A stretch of DNA of 64,000 bases from Streptococcus suis (GCA_029593505.1 JAKTNI010000006.1:40225-104224); one strand, 5' to 3'. Shown: positions 1 to 10,287, counted from the stretch's first letter. Notes: generated from the sequence alone by a model not told the origin. Made by a program: numbers and translations.

Positions 1-91
1 AGCTGTTAGCGGTAAAAAAGATCCTAAAACTGCTGCAACAGACGCTGTTAAATTGATCGAAGATACAATCGCTCAAAAATACGGCAACTAG
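1..91 (+). CDS. malX: Maltodextrin ABC transporter substrate-binding protein, C-terminal end only
   Basis: The window opens inside a reading frame that ends with 29 residues (…KTAATDAVKLIEDTIAQKYGN) and a TAG stop. A lysine-rich, helical tail of this kind is usual at the C-terminus of extracytoplasmic sugar-binding proteins. It sits directly upstream of two maltodextrin permease genes on the same strand, which is where malX lies in streptococci. The identification rests mainly on that context, because the domain body is outside the window. Confidence 0.7.
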   Translation, partial: AVSGKKDPKTAATDAVKLIEDTIAQKYGN

Positions 92-101
92 TCATAAGGT
101 C

Positions 102-124
102 AGACTGGGAAGAACTCCCAGTCT
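102..124 (+). terminator. Hairpin between malX and malC, partial terminator or RNA-stabilising stem
   Basis: A perfect 9-bp stem (AGACTGGGA / TCCCAGTCT) with a 5-base loop begins 10 bases after the malX stop and is followed by ACTTTATT. Because the permease genes continue downstream, I infer an attenuating or mRNA-stabilising stem that lets the binding protein be made in excess over the permeases, as is common in binding-protein operons. Confidence 0.6.
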
Positions 125-193
125 ACTTTATTACCAAATGATGAACTATACCCTTAGGATACAACAAACTCTTAAACAGTAAAGGAGATAATG

Positions 194-1483
194 ATGAAAA
201 AACATCCAGGTAAAGCCCTCCTTTTGTCCTTGATCCCCGGTCTCGGACAAATCTATAATAAACAAAAAGCGAAAGGCATGATTTTTCTCGGCATCGCCCT
301 TGCTTTCAGTGTTTATTTTATAACTATGGCTGCTGGTGAATTAGGAAATTTAATCACACTAGGTAGCCAGCGTGGTCAAGATAACTCACTCTTCATGCTC
401 ATTCGTGGCACTTTCCATTTAATTATCAGCTTGATTTACCTCATCTTTTATCTATTTAACCTAAAAGATGCGCATAGTGTTGCACAACGTTGGAATGATG
501 ATCTGCCAGTTATCACTACCTTTAGAGAAATGCTTAAAGGGATCTATGAGAATGGTTTCCCCTATCTCTTGATTATCCCATCTTATATCGCAATGACCTT
601 TGCTATCATATTTCCTGTCTTGGTCACCTTGTTTATTGCTTTTACCAATTATGATTTTCAACATCTACCTCCAGGATCACTCTTAGATTGGGTTGGTTTT
701 AGTAACTTTACGAACATCTGGAAATTAAGCACTTTTCGATCTGCTTTTGTATCTGTACTAGGGTGGACTATCATCTGGGCTGTCTGTGCTTCTACAGCAC
801 AAATTGTCATCGGTATCCTCACAGCTATTATTGCTAATCAACCATTTATCAAAGGTAAGCGTATATTCGGAGTTATCTTCTTACTTCCTTGGGCTGTTCC
901 AGCTTTTGTAACGATCTTATCTTTCAGTAATATGTTCAATGATAGTGTCGGTGCTATCAATACCCAAGTACTCCCATTATTGAGCAAATTTTTACCGTTT
1001 GTTGATAACTTCTTAATTCCATGGAAGACAGATCCTTTCTGGACAAAAGTTGCTCTCATCATGATACAAGGTTGGCTTGGATTCCCTTATATTTATGTCT
1101 TAACTTTAGGAATTCTTCAATCTATACCAAATGACCTCTATGAAGCAGCCTACATTGACGGTGCAAATGCTATTCAAAAATTCCGCAACATCACCTTGCC
1201 AATGATTTTGGCTGTAGCAGCTCCGACTCTCATCAGCCAGTACACCTTTAACTTCAATAACTTTTCCATTATCTATCTATTCAATGACGGTGGTCCCGGT
1301 AGTGTCGGTGGTGGTGCAGGTTCTACAGATATCTTGATTTCGTGGATTTACAAATTAACGACCGGAACAGCTCCTCAGTATTCTATGGCTGCAGCAGTTA
1401 CGTTGATTATTTCCATGATTGTCATCAGTATCTCTATGGTTGCCTTCAAAAAGCTAAATGCCTTTGAAATGGAGGATGTGTAA
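194..1483 (+). CDS. malC: Maltodextrin ABC transporter permease MalC (MalF type)
   Basis: Inner-membrane permease subunit that pairs with MalD to import maltodextrins delivered by MalX. The protein is strongly hydrophobic. It has an N-terminal extension ([14 protein letters not shown] motif near residue 15) before the binding-protein-dependent transport domain, and the cytoplasmic EAA loop that docks the ATPase ([20 protein letters not shown], about residues 317-336). Two adjacent ATGs occur at 191 and 194. The GGAG Shine-Dalgarno at 184-187 is only 3 bases from the first but 6 from the second, so 194 is preferred. No ATPase gene is nearby; streptococcal maltodextrin permeases commonly share the MsmK ATPase encoded elsewhere (family knowledge). 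Confidence 0.93.
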   Translation: MKKHPGKALLLSLIPGLGQIYNKQKAKGMIFLGIALAFSVYFITMAAGELGNLITLGSQRGQDNSLFMLIRGTFHLIISLIYLIFYLFNLKDAHSVAQRWNDDLPVITTFREMLKGIYENGFPYLLIIPSYIAMTFAIIFPVLVTLFIAFTNYDFQHLPPGSLLDWVGFSNFTNIWKLSTFRSAFVSVLGWTIIWAVCASTAQIVIGILTAIIANQPFIKGKRIFGVIFLLPWAVPAFVTILSFSNMFNDSVGAINTQVLPLLSKFLPFVDNFLIPWKTDPFWTKVALIMIQGWLGFPYIYVLTLGILQSIPNDLYEAAYIDGANAIQKFRNITLPMILAVAAPTLISQYTFNFNNFSIIYLFNDGGPGSVGGGAGSTDILISWIYKLTTGTAPQYSMAAAVTLIISMIVISISMVAFKKLNAFEMEDV

Positions 1484-1484
1484 T

Positions 1485-2327
1485 ATGAAACTATCTGTCA
1501 TGTTCAAACGTAGACTCAATCAAGTATTGACCTATTTATATTTGATAACACTATCAATTATCATCATTTATCCACTTCTCATTACCGTTCTATCAGCTTT
1601 CAAGTCTGGTAATGTGGTAGCATTCAAATTGGAAAGCAATATCCAATTCACTTTTGATAATTTCATCAACCTCTTTAAAGAGACACTGTACGGTACTTGG
1701 TATCTCAATACCCTCATTATTGCACTCTTGACAATGCTTATTCAAACCAGTATAGTGGTACTAGCAGGATATGCTTATAGTCGCTATAACTTCATTGCTC
1801 GTAAACAAAGTTTGATTTTCTTCTTAATTATTCAAATGGTGCCAACTATGGCTGCTCTTACGGCCTTTTTCGTAATGGCCCTCATGCTCAATGCACTCAA
1901 CCAAAGTTGGTTCCTTATCTTTCTATATGTCGGTGCTGGAATTCCAATGAATGCTTGGTTAATGAAAGGCTATTTTGATACAGTCCCTATCTCTCTTGAT
2001 GAATCTGCAACATTAGACGGCGCTGGTCATTTTAGACGCTTTTGGCAAATCGTTCTCCCACTCGTTCGACCTATGATTGCTGTGCAAGCTCTTTGGGCAT
2101 TTATGGGACCTTTTGGAGATTATATTTTATCCAAATTCCTACTTCGTGAAAAAGAATTCTATACCGTAGCTGTCGGTCTTCAGACCTTCGTAAATGATGT
2201 AAAAAATTTAAAAATTGCCTATTTTGCAGCTGGAGCTATTTTAATTGCTCTTCCAATCAGTATTTTATTCTTTTTCCTACAGAAAAACTTTGTATCTGGT
2301 TTAACAAGTGGTGGCGACAAGGGATAA
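1485..2327 (+). CDS. malD: Maltodextrin ABC transporter permease MalD (MalG type)
   Basis: Second permease subunit of the maltodextrin importer, about 280 residues with six predicted membrane spans. The EAA loop [20 protein letters not shown] lies near residue 173. The start chosen is the ATG at 1485, one base after the malC stop, with GGAGG at 1471-1475 nine bases upstream. An in-frame ATG at 1458 lies inside malC ahead of that ribosome site and is less likely. The tight junction indicates translational coupling with malC. Confidence 0.93.
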   Translation: MKLSVMFKRRLNQVLTYLYLITLSIIIIYPLLITVLSAFKSGNVVAFKLESNIQFTFDNFINLFKETLYGTWYLNTLIIALLTMLIQTSIVVLAGYAYSRYNFIARKQSLIFFLIIQMVPTMAALTAFFVMALMLNALNQSWFLIFLYVGAGIPMNAWLMKGYFDTVPISLDESATLDGAGHFRRFWQIVLPLVRPMIAVQALWAFMGPFGDYILSKFLLREKEFYTVAVGLQTFVNDVKNLKIAYFAAGAILIALPISILFFFLQKNFVSGLTSGGDKG

Positions 2328-2383
2328 CCCTGTCCCACCTTTTCTCTTTTTCGGAATCTGATAACTATTGAAAGGAATAATAA

Positions 2384-3166
2384 ATGCTCCCTTACCCATT
2401 TTCTTATTTTTCAAGTATTTTCTCACCTCAAAAAATGTTTGCCAATCGTAAACAAATGAACTTATGGCAGCGCTTGTTCACAACACTGTTTTTAATAGGA
2501 CTTCTAGCGCTTCCAAGTTCCTTTCAAATAATGAAGTTAGATACCTATCCTTTGGAAACTTTTGTTGAAGGTGTTTATGAACCTTTAACAGAATCAGTTG
2601 TAGAGGAACTTAGCCAGCACGCGTCTATTAATAATCGTCAGTTTGACTATACTGGAGATCTCAATTGGGAGCGAGTTACTTTCGGTGATACGGTAAGTTC
2701 TAGCTCAGATTTCTCCTACCAATTCAAAAGCCAATCCTTCATCATCCGAAAAGGAAACACGATATTAAGCGAATTAACCTATGACAATATGACAACTAGT
2801 GATTTTTCTAATAAAGAAAAACTGACAACAGCCATTTCAAAAAAATGGTACCAGTCCAATCAAGCAGTTGTGGGACTAAGTATCTTAGCAATATCCCTAT
2901 TTAGCTTGACAGCCAATCTACTCTTCATTCTATGTGGAGCCAGCTTCTTTCTCTTTTTGACCAAAACATCACGTTTCTTTCATTTTAAAACATTTTCAGA
3001 GTGCTATACATTCTCTCTCAATTGTCTTGGATTACCAACGATTGTGGCTTGTCTGATTGGATTATTTGGTCAACCGATAACAACCATTTTAACGGTACAA
3101 AATATTCTATTTGTCCTATGTTTATTATGGGTATTTTTCAAAACAAAATTCAGAGATACAATCTAG
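2384..3166 (+). CDS. malA: Maltodextrin-utilisation membrane protein MalA (DUF1189 family)
   Basis: A 260-residue protein with one membrane span near residues 30-46, an extracytoplasmic stretch rich in Ser, Thr and acidic residues, and a C-terminal block of three or four spans. The architecture and its position between malD and malR match the streptococcal MalA / DUF1189 proteins, whose biochemical role is not firmly known. An AAAGGAA ribosome site precedes the ATG, and the gene follows malD by 56 bases, so it is probably cotranscribed. Confidence 0.8.
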   Translation: MLPYPFSYFSSIFSPQKMFANRKQMNLWQRLFTTLFLIGLLALPSSFQIMKLDTYPLETFVEGVYEPLTESVVEELSQHASINNRQFDYTGDLNWERVTFGDTVSSSSDFSYQFKSQSFIIRKGNTILSELTYDNMTTSDFSNKEKLTTAISKKWYQSNQAVVGLSILAISLFSLTANLLFILCGASFFLFLTKTSRFFHFKTFSECYTFSLNCLGLPTIVACLIGLFGQPITTILTVQNILFVLCLLWVFFKTKFRDTI

Positions 3167-3175
3167 GAGGTTTTT

Positions 3176-4159
3176 ATGCGTGCTACCATTAAAGACGTTG
3201 CTAAATTAGCTGGAGTTTCACCATCTACGGTTACGCGCGTGATCCAAAACAGCTCTGCCATTAGCCAGAAAACGAAAGATCTAGTCAGAAAAGCGATGTC
3301 TGATCTCAACTACCATCCCAACCTAAATGCCCGTAGTTTAGTCAGCAGCTACACTCAAGTCATCGGTCTGGTCTTACCGGATGACTCAGATGTCTTCTAC
3401 CAAAACCCTTTCTTTCCAACGGCCTTACGAGGAATCGCACAAGTTGCTACAGATCACAACTACGCCATCCAAATCTCTACAGGCAAAAACGAAGAACAAC
3501 GACTAGAGGCTATTACACAAATGGTCTATGGAAAACGAGTAGACGGACTAATCTTCCTCTATTCCAAACCGGACGATCCTCTAGTACAGTTGGCTCTTCA
3601 GTATAAATTTCCTTTTCTCATTTTAGGAAAAGCAGATTCTCCCTTTATCTCGCTCGTCGACAATGATAATATTCAAGCTGGCTTTGAAGCAACGAACTAT
3701 TTTATCAATCAAGGCTACAAGAACATTGCCTTTGTTGCTGGTAATAAGGAGTTGGTCGTATCCCAAGATCGCTATACTGGTTATAAAAACGCTCTTGCAT
3801 CACACCATATTGCTTTAGATGAAAATAAAGTTAAGTTTGTTTCTGGATTTCTTTTAGAAGACAGCTCCTATAAAATCTCTAAAAAATTACTTAAACAAGA
3901 GATTGATGCTATTGTAACAACAGACACAATGGTCGCTGAAGGAATTGTAAAATACTTGAAAGAAACAGGAACTACATTACCAATTATTTCCTTTGACTCT
4001 GTAAAGCCAAAACTTGATATCGAGGCTTATGTTGATGTTCATGCGATCAAACTAGGGCGAGTAGCATTCAATACACTTCACCAAATTATCAACGACAACA
4101 AAGAAAACAAACACATTTGTTATCGCCGTGTTATTCCACATACTATTATTGAACTTTAA
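3176..4159 (+). CDS. malR: LacI-family maltose operon regulator MalR
   Basis: A 327-residue repressor. It has an N-terminal LacI helix-turn-helix (TIKDVAKLAGVSPSTVTRVI, residues 3-22), the minor-groove hinge helix region (NLNARSLVS), and a periplasmic-binding-protein-like sensor core. It lies 9 bases after malA with an AGGAGG site. Inference: it represses the surrounding maltodextrin genes until maltose or a derivative binds. The operators are probably upstream of malX and outside the window. Confidence 0.9.
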   Translation: MRATIKDVAKLAGVSPSTVTRVIQNSSAISQKTKDLVRKAMSDLNYHPNLNARSLVSSYTQVIGLVLPDDSDVFYQNPFFPTALRGIAQVATDHNYAIQISTGKNEEQRLEAITQMVYGKRVDGLIFLYSKPDDPLVQLALQYKFPFLILGKADSPFISLVDNDNIQAGFEATNYFINQGYKNIAFVAGNKELVVSQDRYTGYKNALASHHIALDENKVKFVSGFLLEDSSYKISKKLLKQEIDAIVTTDTMVAEGIVKYLKETGTTLPIISFDSVKPKLDIEAYVDVHAIKLGRVAFNTLHQIINDNKENKHICYRRVIPHTIIEL

Positions 4160-4169
4160 ATTTAGAAAG

Positions 4170-4183
4170 GAGCCTCTGGGCTC
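4170..4183 (+). promoter_or_regulatory. Small hairpin between the pulA ribosome site and start codon
   Basis: GAGCC (4170-4174) can pair with GGCTC (4179-4183), ending directly before the ATG at 4184. The 5' arm overlaps the AAAGGAG Shine-Dalgarno. The linear spacing from the ribosome site to the ATG is long (about 11 bases), and folding would shorten it while hiding part of the site. A role in pulA translation is inference. Confidence 0.4.
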
Positions 4184-6232
4184 ATGGCACTACGACAATT
4201 TCAAGCATTTCTTGACGATGTAGCAACGATTCGCTTGGTCATGGAAAAACGATTTCATTCCGAATCTATGACTTTTTCACTTGAATCACACACGGTTACT
4301 TCCCAACTTTTTATTCATTCTAGTATAGAAATTGATAACTTAATCATCTTTTATCTCACCACTCTGCATCCAGTTCATCTGGATAAAGACTATACTATTT
4401 ACGATCAGGATAGAAACAAAGCAGAACTAGGATATGGACATATCGTCCGCTCCACTATCTTTGAGCAAACCTATACCTACGATGGTGCTGATCTCGGTGC
4501 AAACTATAGCCAACAATCCACTACCTTTAAATTATGGGCCCCTATTTCAAAACAAGTATTTCTAGTACTGGAACAGCAACCCCATGCGATGACTAGAAGT
4601 GCTAAAGGCGTTTGGCAAGTAACCATTGAAGGTGATTTAGATGGATATAGCTATCACTATTTACACAAAGTAAATGGAGAATGGATTTCTGTACACGATC
4701 CATATGCTCTATCCTCCAAAGCTAATTCAGGCGACAGTTACGTCATCAATCTTAACAAATTAAAAACAATCAACAGATCTAAAACACAATATCCTATATC
4801 GCAAGCTATTATTTATGAAATGAGTGTTCGCGATTTTTCATCACAAAAAGAAGCTAGATTTGAACACCCTAGCCAGTTTCTAGGGCTAATAGAATCTCCC
4901 AACCTAAATGGATTGCCACTCGGAATGGACTATATCAAAAATCTAGGAGTAACCCATATTCAACTACTACCCGTTTATGACTTTGGTAGCGTAGATGAAC
5001 TTCAACCACAAGCAGTCTACAACTGGGGCTATGACCCAATGCAATATAATGTCCCTGAAGGATCATTTTCTAGCCAACCAAATGATCCCTATGCACGAAT
5101 TTTAGAATTGCAAACAGCGATTCAAGCGTACCATGATGCTGATATATCAGTTATCATGGATGTAGTCTATAACCATGTTTACCATGCCGAAAAATATGCT
5201 TTTGAACTGATTGTCCCAGGATACTTTTATCGGTACAATGAACATGGCATGCGAACGGACGGTACATTCTGTGGAAACGACGTAGCTAGCGAACGCAGTA
5301 TGGTTCGCCATTATATCAAACAATCCATTCGTCAGTGGCTAGAAATCTACGGTTTCGATGGTTTTCGCTTTGATTTGATGGGCATCTTAGACAGTGATAC
5401 TATTCGCCAAATTCACCAAGAATTATCAGCTATCTATCCCAATGTCTATCTCTATGGAGAAGGTTGGAAAATGTCTACAGGATTGGAATTTGATAAACTA
5501 GCTCATCAATACAATGCTGAACAATTACCAGAAATCGGCTTTTTCAATGATCACTATCGTGATACTTTCAAGAAAATCTTACTTGATCCAACTCATTTGA
5601 CCGACCAGCAACTACACGATCAAGTACAAAACCTTTTGACAGCTAGTCAAGGCTCTCATTTCGTACAACCCCAGCAATCTCTCAACTATCTAGAATGCCA
5701 TGACAATGCCACCGTTTTTGATTATTTCCATATTGAAAACCCACAATGGTCATCACAACAGCAAAAACGTGCTGCTAGCTTTGGTCTCCAACTCCTCTTG
5801 ATTTCTCAAGGCATCACTTTTATTCACAGCGGACAAGAATTTTTCCGGACAAAAAACGAGATAGACAACACCTATAATGTTCCTGATAGCCTCAATAGAT
5901 TGGATTGGACAAGAGCTGTTCACTATCGAGAACATATTGAGTTTATTCAAAAGTTAATTCAATTCCGTAAACACCACCCTATACTTAGTCAAGATACATA
6001 TAGTACTATCGAAAAAACGTGTGACTTTTATTGGCTGACAGACTATGTCTTACGCTACCAAATTACATCTGCTGATACTACCATTCAGTGTATCATCAAT
6101 TTTTCCAACTACGACTTCATCTACAATAACAACGATGGGAATGTCATTCAATTTAATTATCCGCCTGTAGCAGATGAATGCTCCAAAACAATTACAATTG
6201 CCGGACAAAGCATTTGTATCTTAGAAAAGTAA
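4184..6232 (+). CDS. pulA: Type I pullulanase (glycoside hydrolase family 13)
   Basis: Debranching enzyme that hydrolyses alpha-1,6 links in imported branched maltodextrins or glycogen. There is no signal peptide or LPXTG anchor, so it acts in the cytoplasm, unlike the large surface pullulanases of streptococci. It carries an N-terminal CBM48-like region (about residues 105-180), the type I signature YNWGYDP, and then the GH13 barrel. Visible active-site residues are the nucleophile Asp397 (GFRFDLMG), the acid/base Glu426 (GEGW) and the third acid Asp507 (ECHDNAT). The length of 682 residues is normal for the intracellular type. It follows malR by 24 bases. Confidence 0.93.
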   Translation: MALRQFQAFLDDVATIRLVMEKRFHSESMTFSLESHTVTSQLFIHSSIEIDNLIIFYLTTLHPVHLDKDYTIYDQDRNKAELGYGHIVRSTIFEQTYTYDGADLGANYSQQSTTFKLWAPISKQVFLVLEQQPHAMTRSAKGVWQVTIEGDLDGYSYHYLHKVNGEWISVHDPYALSSKANSGDSYVINLNKLKTINRSKTQYPISQAIIYEMSVRDFSSQKEARFEHPSQFLGLIESPNLNGLPLGMDYIKNLGVTHIQLLPVYDFGSVDELQPQAVYNWGYDPMQYNVPEGSFSSQPNDPYARILELQTAIQAYHDADISVIMDVVYNHVYHAEKYAFELIVPGYFYRYNEHGMRTDGTFCGNDVASERSMVRHYIKQSIRQWLEIYGFDGFRFDLMGILDSDTIRQIHQELSAIYPNVYLYGEGWKMSTGLEFDKLAHQYNAEQLPEIGFFNDHYRDTFKKILLDPTHLTDQQLHDQVQNLLTASQGSHFVQPQQSLNYLECHDNATVFDYFHIENPQWSSQQQKRAASFGLQLLLISQGITFIHSGQEFFRTKNEIDNTYNVPDSLNRLDWTRAVHYREHIEFIQKLIQFRKHHPILSQDTYSTIEKTCDFYWLTDYVLRYQITSADTTIQCIINFSNYDFIYNNNDGNVIQFNYPPVADECSKTITIAGQSICILEK

Positions 6233-6248
6233 CAACGAGGTCATCACA

Positions 6249-6542
6249 ATGAAACTAGATAAAGAACAATTCATGACGACTATCTATAACTTAATTTTAA
6301 ATCCTAATATACAAGAGACTGAACGGGATATTCTAGTTCGTTTTAAAAATAGAATTCAAAAATATAGTGATTTTAACAACGAAGTAGGAATTTTGGCAGA
6401 AGACATCCGATTACTTTCTATCAAAAATATCGGTGTTCAAACACTGAGTCCAGACATTGTTGCGCTTTATAAAGAAATTTCCTACCACAAAGCATTAGAC
6501 AAGCAACTACCAATCGGACTAATCTCTAAAATTGGATACTAA
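6249..6542 (+). CDS. Bacteriocin immunity protein, enterocin A immunity-like
   Basis: A 97-residue, probably all-helical cytoplasmic protein beginning MKLDKEQFMTTIYNLILNP. Size and pattern (four amphipathic helices, an ERDILVRFKN segment and a C-terminal ALDKQLPIGLI tail) fit the enterocin A immunity family that protects cells from class IIa pediocin-like bacteriocins. No bacteriocin or transporter gene is adjacent, so it would be an orphan immunity gene. It lies 16 bases after pulA and ends in the shared terminator, so it is probably transcribed with the maltodextrin genes. Assignment is by appearance and moderately sure. Confidence 0.65.
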   Translation: MKLDKEQFMTTIYNLILNPNIQETERDILVRFKNRIQKYSDFNNEVGILAEDIRLLSIKNIGVQTLSPDIVALYKEISYHKALDKQLPIGLISKIGY

Positions 6543-6573
6543 AAAGACTTTAAATTACATTTAAAGTCTTTTT
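6541..6573. terminator. Bidirectional terminator between the mal operon and nrdI
   Basis: A perfect 15-bp inverted repeat (AAAAAGACTTTAAAT, loop TAC, complement) with A-runs on the left and T-runs on the right, so it can terminate both strands. The stop codons of the plus-strand immunity gene (6540-6542) and of minus-strand nrdI (6561-6563) both lie within or touch the stem. Confidence 0.9.
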
Positions 6574-7052
6574 AGTATCTTAATTTTTATCGTATGATGT
6601 TCGTCAGCTAGACTAATTATTTTGTGACCAATTCGTTCAATATCATTTTGCATACCACGTAATTCAAAGGTATCAATAACCGGAAAATCAAATCGCTCTG
6701 CATACTGTTTAGCTGTCAGGCAATATTGATGATTAAAATTACGATTTCCTGATCCTACAACCCCTAGACAAAGAGTTTTATTCTGTTCAAAATTGATAAA
6801 ATCTCCCAAAGGATTTGTAAGAATCTCTACATCTCCATTATCTACGCCATTCCCACCTTCTAAATAAGTTGGTAGAAAAGCCACAAATGGTGCGTCTAGG
6901 CTATAAAAGGGAATTTCCTGCTTCACCAAATCTTTAACATGAATCAATTCAATCGTCCAATCCGTTTGAAATTGAAAAAAACTCTTCAATCTTCTTACAA
7001 AACTATCTGTATTTCCACTAAGACTAATGTAAACAAAATATAATTTTCTCAT
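6561..7052 (-). CDS. nrdI: NrdI-family flavodoxin
   Basis: A 163-residue flavodoxin-like protein with the FMN phosphate loop SLSGNTDSF near residues 11-19 and a second flavin loop GVVGSGNRNFN. NrdI proteins supply the oxidant that builds the Mn2-tyrosyl cofactor of class Ib ribonucleotide reductase. No nrdE, nrdF or nrdH is nearby, so this is a solitary copy. It starts 3 bases after the yitT-like gene ends and is cotranscribed with it. Confidence 0.85.
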   Translation of the reverse strand: MRKLYFVYISLSGNTDSFVRRLKSFFQFQTDWTIELIHVKDLVKQEIPFYSLDAPFVAFLPTYLEGGNGVDNGDVEILTNPLGDFINFEQNKTLCLGVVGSGNRNFNHQYCLTAKQYAERFDFPVIDTFELRGMQNDIERIGHKIISLADEHHTIKIKILKRL

Positions 7053-7055
7053 CTT

Positions 7056-7988
7056 CTACTCACTCTCCACAAAACGACCAATAATGTTTACATTATCTGC
7101 TACTGATACAAAGGCAGAGCGATCTACCTTTTTCATGATTTGTTTAAACTCATTAAATTCGGCACGCGTAATAATCGTAATCAAAACGGTTTTCTGTTCA
7201 TGATTATAGGCTCCCTCTGCACCATTGATAATCGTTACACCGCGATGAAGTTTCTTTTGAATCATCTTCGTAACCTTGTCAGGACAACTAGTGATAATCA
7301 TAGCCTGCATTCTTTTTTGTTTCACGAAGATGACATCTGTCATTCGACTACAGATAAAAAGTGCAACCATAGAATACAAAGCATACTTCCAACCAAATGT
7401 CATCCCAGCAATCAACATAATCAAAGCATTAACAATTAGGGAAATAGAGCCAACCTGCCTACCAGTTTTTTTACGAATCAAAATAGAAATAATGTCCGTT
7501 CCACCACTAGAAACATTATTTCTAAGTGCAAAGCCAATTCCAGTTCCCAACACAAGTCCACCAAAAATGGCATTTACCAGTGGATCCGTTGTCAAAGTAA
7601 CAGGAGGCATGAACTGAATAAAGAAAGAACTAAAAGAAACTGTAATCAGCGTAAAAATAGTGAACTTGTAACCAATCTTATACCAAGCCAATAAAAGCAA
7701 GGGAATATTCAATGCATAATAGACTACTGCAATCGGGATACTCCAACCAACATAAGAAATCATTACAGCGGATACGATCTGGGCTAGACCGGTTACACCA
7801 GATGAGTAAACATTACCCGGTCGGAAAAAGAAATTCACTGCAATACTGGATAAAAGTCCATAAATAATGGAACCTGATATGCGTTCTGCATATTTTTCCC
7901 GAGAGATTCCTGAAAGAATCGTCCAAAATTTATTCTTCCTTGCTTTTCGTAAAAGACGTAGATATTTTTTTCTAAAAAACTTATTCAT
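7056..7988 (-). CDS. YitT-family membrane protein (DUF161 plus DUF2179)
   Basis: A 310-residue protein with five or six membrane spans in the first two thirds, the family motif SSGGTDIIS, and a soluble C-terminal DUF2179 domain (about residues 225-305). The function of the family is unknown. The ATG overlaps the end of aspS by 8 bases, so translation is coupled. A second, divergent family member lies at 37142-38014. Confidence 0.88.
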   Translation of the reverse strand: MNKFFRKKYLRLLRKARKNKFWTILSGISREKYAERISGSIIYGLLSSIAVNFFFRPGNVYSSGVTGLAQIVSAVMISYVGWSIPIAVVYYALNIPLLLLAWYKIGYKFTIFTLITVSFSSFFIQFMPPVTLTTDPLVNAIFGGLVLGTGIGFALRNNVSSGGTDIISILIRKKTGRQVGSISLIVNALIMLIAGMTFGWKYALYSMVALFICSRMTDVIFVKQKRMQAMIITSCPDKVTKMIQKKLHRGVTIINGAEGAYNHEQKTVLITIITRAEFNEFKQIMKKVDRSAFVSVADNVNIIGRFVESE

Positions 7989-9732
7989 TCTCAGTACGTA
8001 CGATTAAAGATAGTTCCTCTAATTGAGTAGCGGATACTGTACTTGGGGCTTGAGTCATAGGATCTGAAGCCTTATTGTTTTTTGGAAAGGCAATAACTTC
8101 ACGGATATTATCCTCACCAGCCAACAGCATAACAAAACGATCCAAACCAAGTGCTAAACCACCATGTGGAGGGAAGCCATACTCCATAGCTTCTAACAAG
8201 AAACCAAACTGCTCATGCGCATCCTCAGCTGAAAAACCAAGCGCTCTAAACATACGTTCTTGCATATCTTTTTGATTGATACGCAGGCTGCCACCACCCA
8301 ACTCATAACCATTCAAAACAATATCATAAGCCACCGCACGAACTTGAGCTAAATTTCCCTCTAAATGATGAGCTGTATCAACAGTTGGTAAGGTAAAAGG
8401 ATGATGTGCACTCATATAACGCCCCTCTTCCTCAGACCACTCAAACATCGGCCAATCCACAATCCAAAGGAAATTGAACTTACTTTCATCAATCAAACCT
8501 TGCTCTTTTGCCAACCGATTACGCAAAGCTCCTAATGTAGCATTCGCCACTTCTAATTCATCTGCCACAAAGAGAACAAAATCCTTATCTTCCAACTGTA
8601 AACTCTCTGTCAACTCTTCTGTAATGTCTGTCAAGAACTTCGCAATCGGACCGACACATTCTCCTTGATTATATTTTATCCATGCAAGACCTTTAGCACC
8701 AAACTGCTTTGCATATTCTGTAAGCTTGTCAATATCTTTGCGAGAGTACTTTTCAGCAGCTCCTTTAACAACAATTGCCTTTACAACAGGTGCTTCATAG
8801 AACACTTTAAAGTCAACATCATTTACAACATCTGTCAAGTCTTGTAAAAGCATCTCAAAACGAGTATCTGGCTTATCCGAACCATAACGATTCATCGCCT
8901 CATCATAAGACATTCGAGGAAATGGCAACGATAACTCTAAACCTTTTGTATCTTTCAGTACCTTAGCAATCAAGCCTTCAACAATGTCCTGAATCTCAAC
9001 ATCCGTTAAAAATGAAGTCTCCAAGTCAACTTGTGTAAATTCAGGTTGACGATCACCACGTAAATCTTCATCACGGAAACACTTGACAATCTGATAATAG
9101 CGATCAAAACCAGCATTCATCAACAGTTGCTTTGTAATTTGCGGACTCTGAGGAAGGGCATAAAAATGTCCCTCAGCTAGCCTACTTGGCACCAAATAAT
9201 CACGAGCCCCTTCTGGAGTTGACTTCGTCAACATTGGTGTCTCCACATCTATGAAGTCCAGTTTATCCAAGTAATTACGAATACTATGGGTTACAGCTGC
9301 ACGTAATTTGAAGTTTTTAAGCATTTGCGGACGACGAAGATCTAGATAACGATAACGCAAGCGCGTATCATCATTAACCTCAACTCCATCTTTAATTTCA
9401 AATGGCGTAGTCTTAGAAGTATTCAATACTGTCAAGCTGGTTACTTGCAATTCAACGCTTCCTGTCGGAATTGTATTATTGACCTGTTCACGCTCAACAA
9501 CCATACCTGTTGCCTCAACAACAAACTCACTACGAAGACTCTCTGCTTGAGCCATCAACTCAGAATCAACCATCTCTGGATTAATAACCAGCTGCATAAT
9601 CCCCTCGCGATCACGTAGATCAATAAAAATCAACCCACCCAGATCTCGGCGACGACCAACCCAACCTTTCAAGGTAATTTCTTGTCCGACATGTTCCTTC
9701 CGAACACATCCAGCATACATAGAACGTTTCAT
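7981..9732 (-). CDS. aspS: Aspartyl-tRNA synthetase
   Basis: Charges tRNA-Asp. The 583-residue bacterial-type class II enzyme has an N-terminal OB-fold anticodon-binding domain ([19 protein letters not shown]), class II motif 2 ([18 protein letters not shown]), the inserted GAD domain, and motif 3 ([15 protein letters not shown]) near the C-terminus. It is the first gene of a minus-strand unit with the YitT gene and nrdI. No T-box is seen in its short leader. Confidence 0.97.
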   Translation of the reverse strand: MKRSMYAGCVRKEHVGQEITLKGWVGRRRDLGGLIFIDLRDREGIMQLVINPEMVDSELMAQAESLRSEFVVEATGMVVEREQVNNTIPTGSVELQVTSLTVLNTSKTTPFEIKDGVEVNDDTRLRYRYLDLRRPQMLKNFKLRAAVTHSIRNYLDKLDFIDVETPMLTKSTPEGARDYLVPSRLAEGHFYALPQSPQITKQLLMNAGFDRYYQIVKCFRDEDLRGDRQPEFTQVDLETSFLTDVEIQDIVEGLIAKVLKDTKGLELSLPFPRMSYDEAMNRYGSDKPDTRFEMLLQDLTDVVNDVDFKVFYEAPVVKAIVVKGAAEKYSRKDIDKLTEYAKQFGAKGLAWIKYNQGECVGPIAKFLTDITEELTESLQLEDKDFVLFVADELEVANATLGALRNRLAKEQGLIDESKFNFLWIVDWPMFEWSEEEGRYMSAHHPFTLPTVDTAHHLEGNLAQVRAVAYDIVLNGYELGGGSLRINQKDMQERMFRALGFSAEDAHEQFGFLLEAMEYGFPPHGGLALGLDRFVMLLAGEDNIREVIAFPKNNKASDPMTQAPSTVSATQLEELSLIVRTENE

Positions 9733-9765
9733 TTTTTTCCTCTTTTACTGATTTTATACCTATTC

Positions 9766-9771
9766 ATTCTA
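9766..9771 (-). promoter_or_regulatory. Extended -10 promoter of aspS
   Basis: On the minus strand TGGTAGAAT forms an extended -10 element (TG-N-TAGAAT) about 34 bases upstream of the aspS start. No good -35 hexamer is seen at 17 bases, which is typical of extended -10 promoters in streptococci. Confidence 0.5.
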
Positions 9772-9816
9772 CCATAAAATGACTGATTTTTGGAGCAATT
9801 CATTGAGAAAATAAAA

Positions 9817-9840
9817 AAACCAGTCTTAAATATCTGGTTT
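9817..9840 (-). terminator. Terminator after the acetyltransferase gene
   Basis: Minus-strand stem AAACCAG / CTGGTTT followed by a run of T residues. The stem includes the last codons and stop of the acetyltransferase gene. Confidence 0.75.
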
Positions 9841-10278
9841 CACATATAGCATGTCTACATGTGGGATATTATCTTCTAGATATATATCCGAAACAGGAGC
9901 AAAACCAAGTGATTGATAAAAATCTACCAAGTGAGCCTGAGCTCCAATCCTAATCTGTGTCTCATTCCAAACAGAAGTAATATACTCCATAGCCTGCAAC
10001 ATCATAGTCCTGCCTAGCCCCTTTTCACGATAGCTAGATGCTACAACAACACGTCCAATAGAGGCTTCTACATAGCTCATTTTAGGAGGTAAAATCCTCA
10101 AATAAGCGACCAGTTGACAATCATCTATCCCAAGAAGATGATAACAATCTATATCTTTGCCATCTGTTTCAAGATACGAGCAGGATTGTTCCACAACAAA
10201 TACCTCTGTTCTTAATGTCAATATACTGTAAAGTTCATGTAAATCTAGTTCCTCAAAAGATTTCAATATCCACTTCAT
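9826..10278 (-). CDS. GNAT-family N-acetyltransferase, ElaA-like
   Basis: A 150-residue GNAT protein. It has the ElaA-type N-terminal pattern (LHELYSILTLRTEVFVVEQ) and the acetyl-CoA motif GRVVVASSYREKGLGRTMM near residues 73-91 (the RxxGxG/A loop is read here as REKGLGR). The substrate is unknown. Start ATG at 10278 is chosen because AGGAG lies six bases upstream; an upstream in-frame TTG sits on that ribosome site. It begins 9 bases after the aldo/keto reductase stop, so the two are cotranscribed. Confidence 0.82.
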   Translation of the reverse strand: MKWILKSFEELDLHELYSILTLRTEVFVVEQSCSYLETDGKDIDCYHLLGIDDCQLVAYLRILPPKMSYVEASIGRVVVASSYREKGLGRTMMLQAMEYITSVWNETQIRIGAQAHLVDFYQSLGFAPVSDIYLEDNIPHVDMLYVKPDI

Positions 10279-10287
10279 TCCCAACTC

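Noticed and set aside
7140..7617. Long open frames on the plus strand opposite the first YitT gene.
   Set aside because: They lie entirely antisense to a well-supported gene, lack ribosome sites and give low-complexity proteins with no recognisable family.
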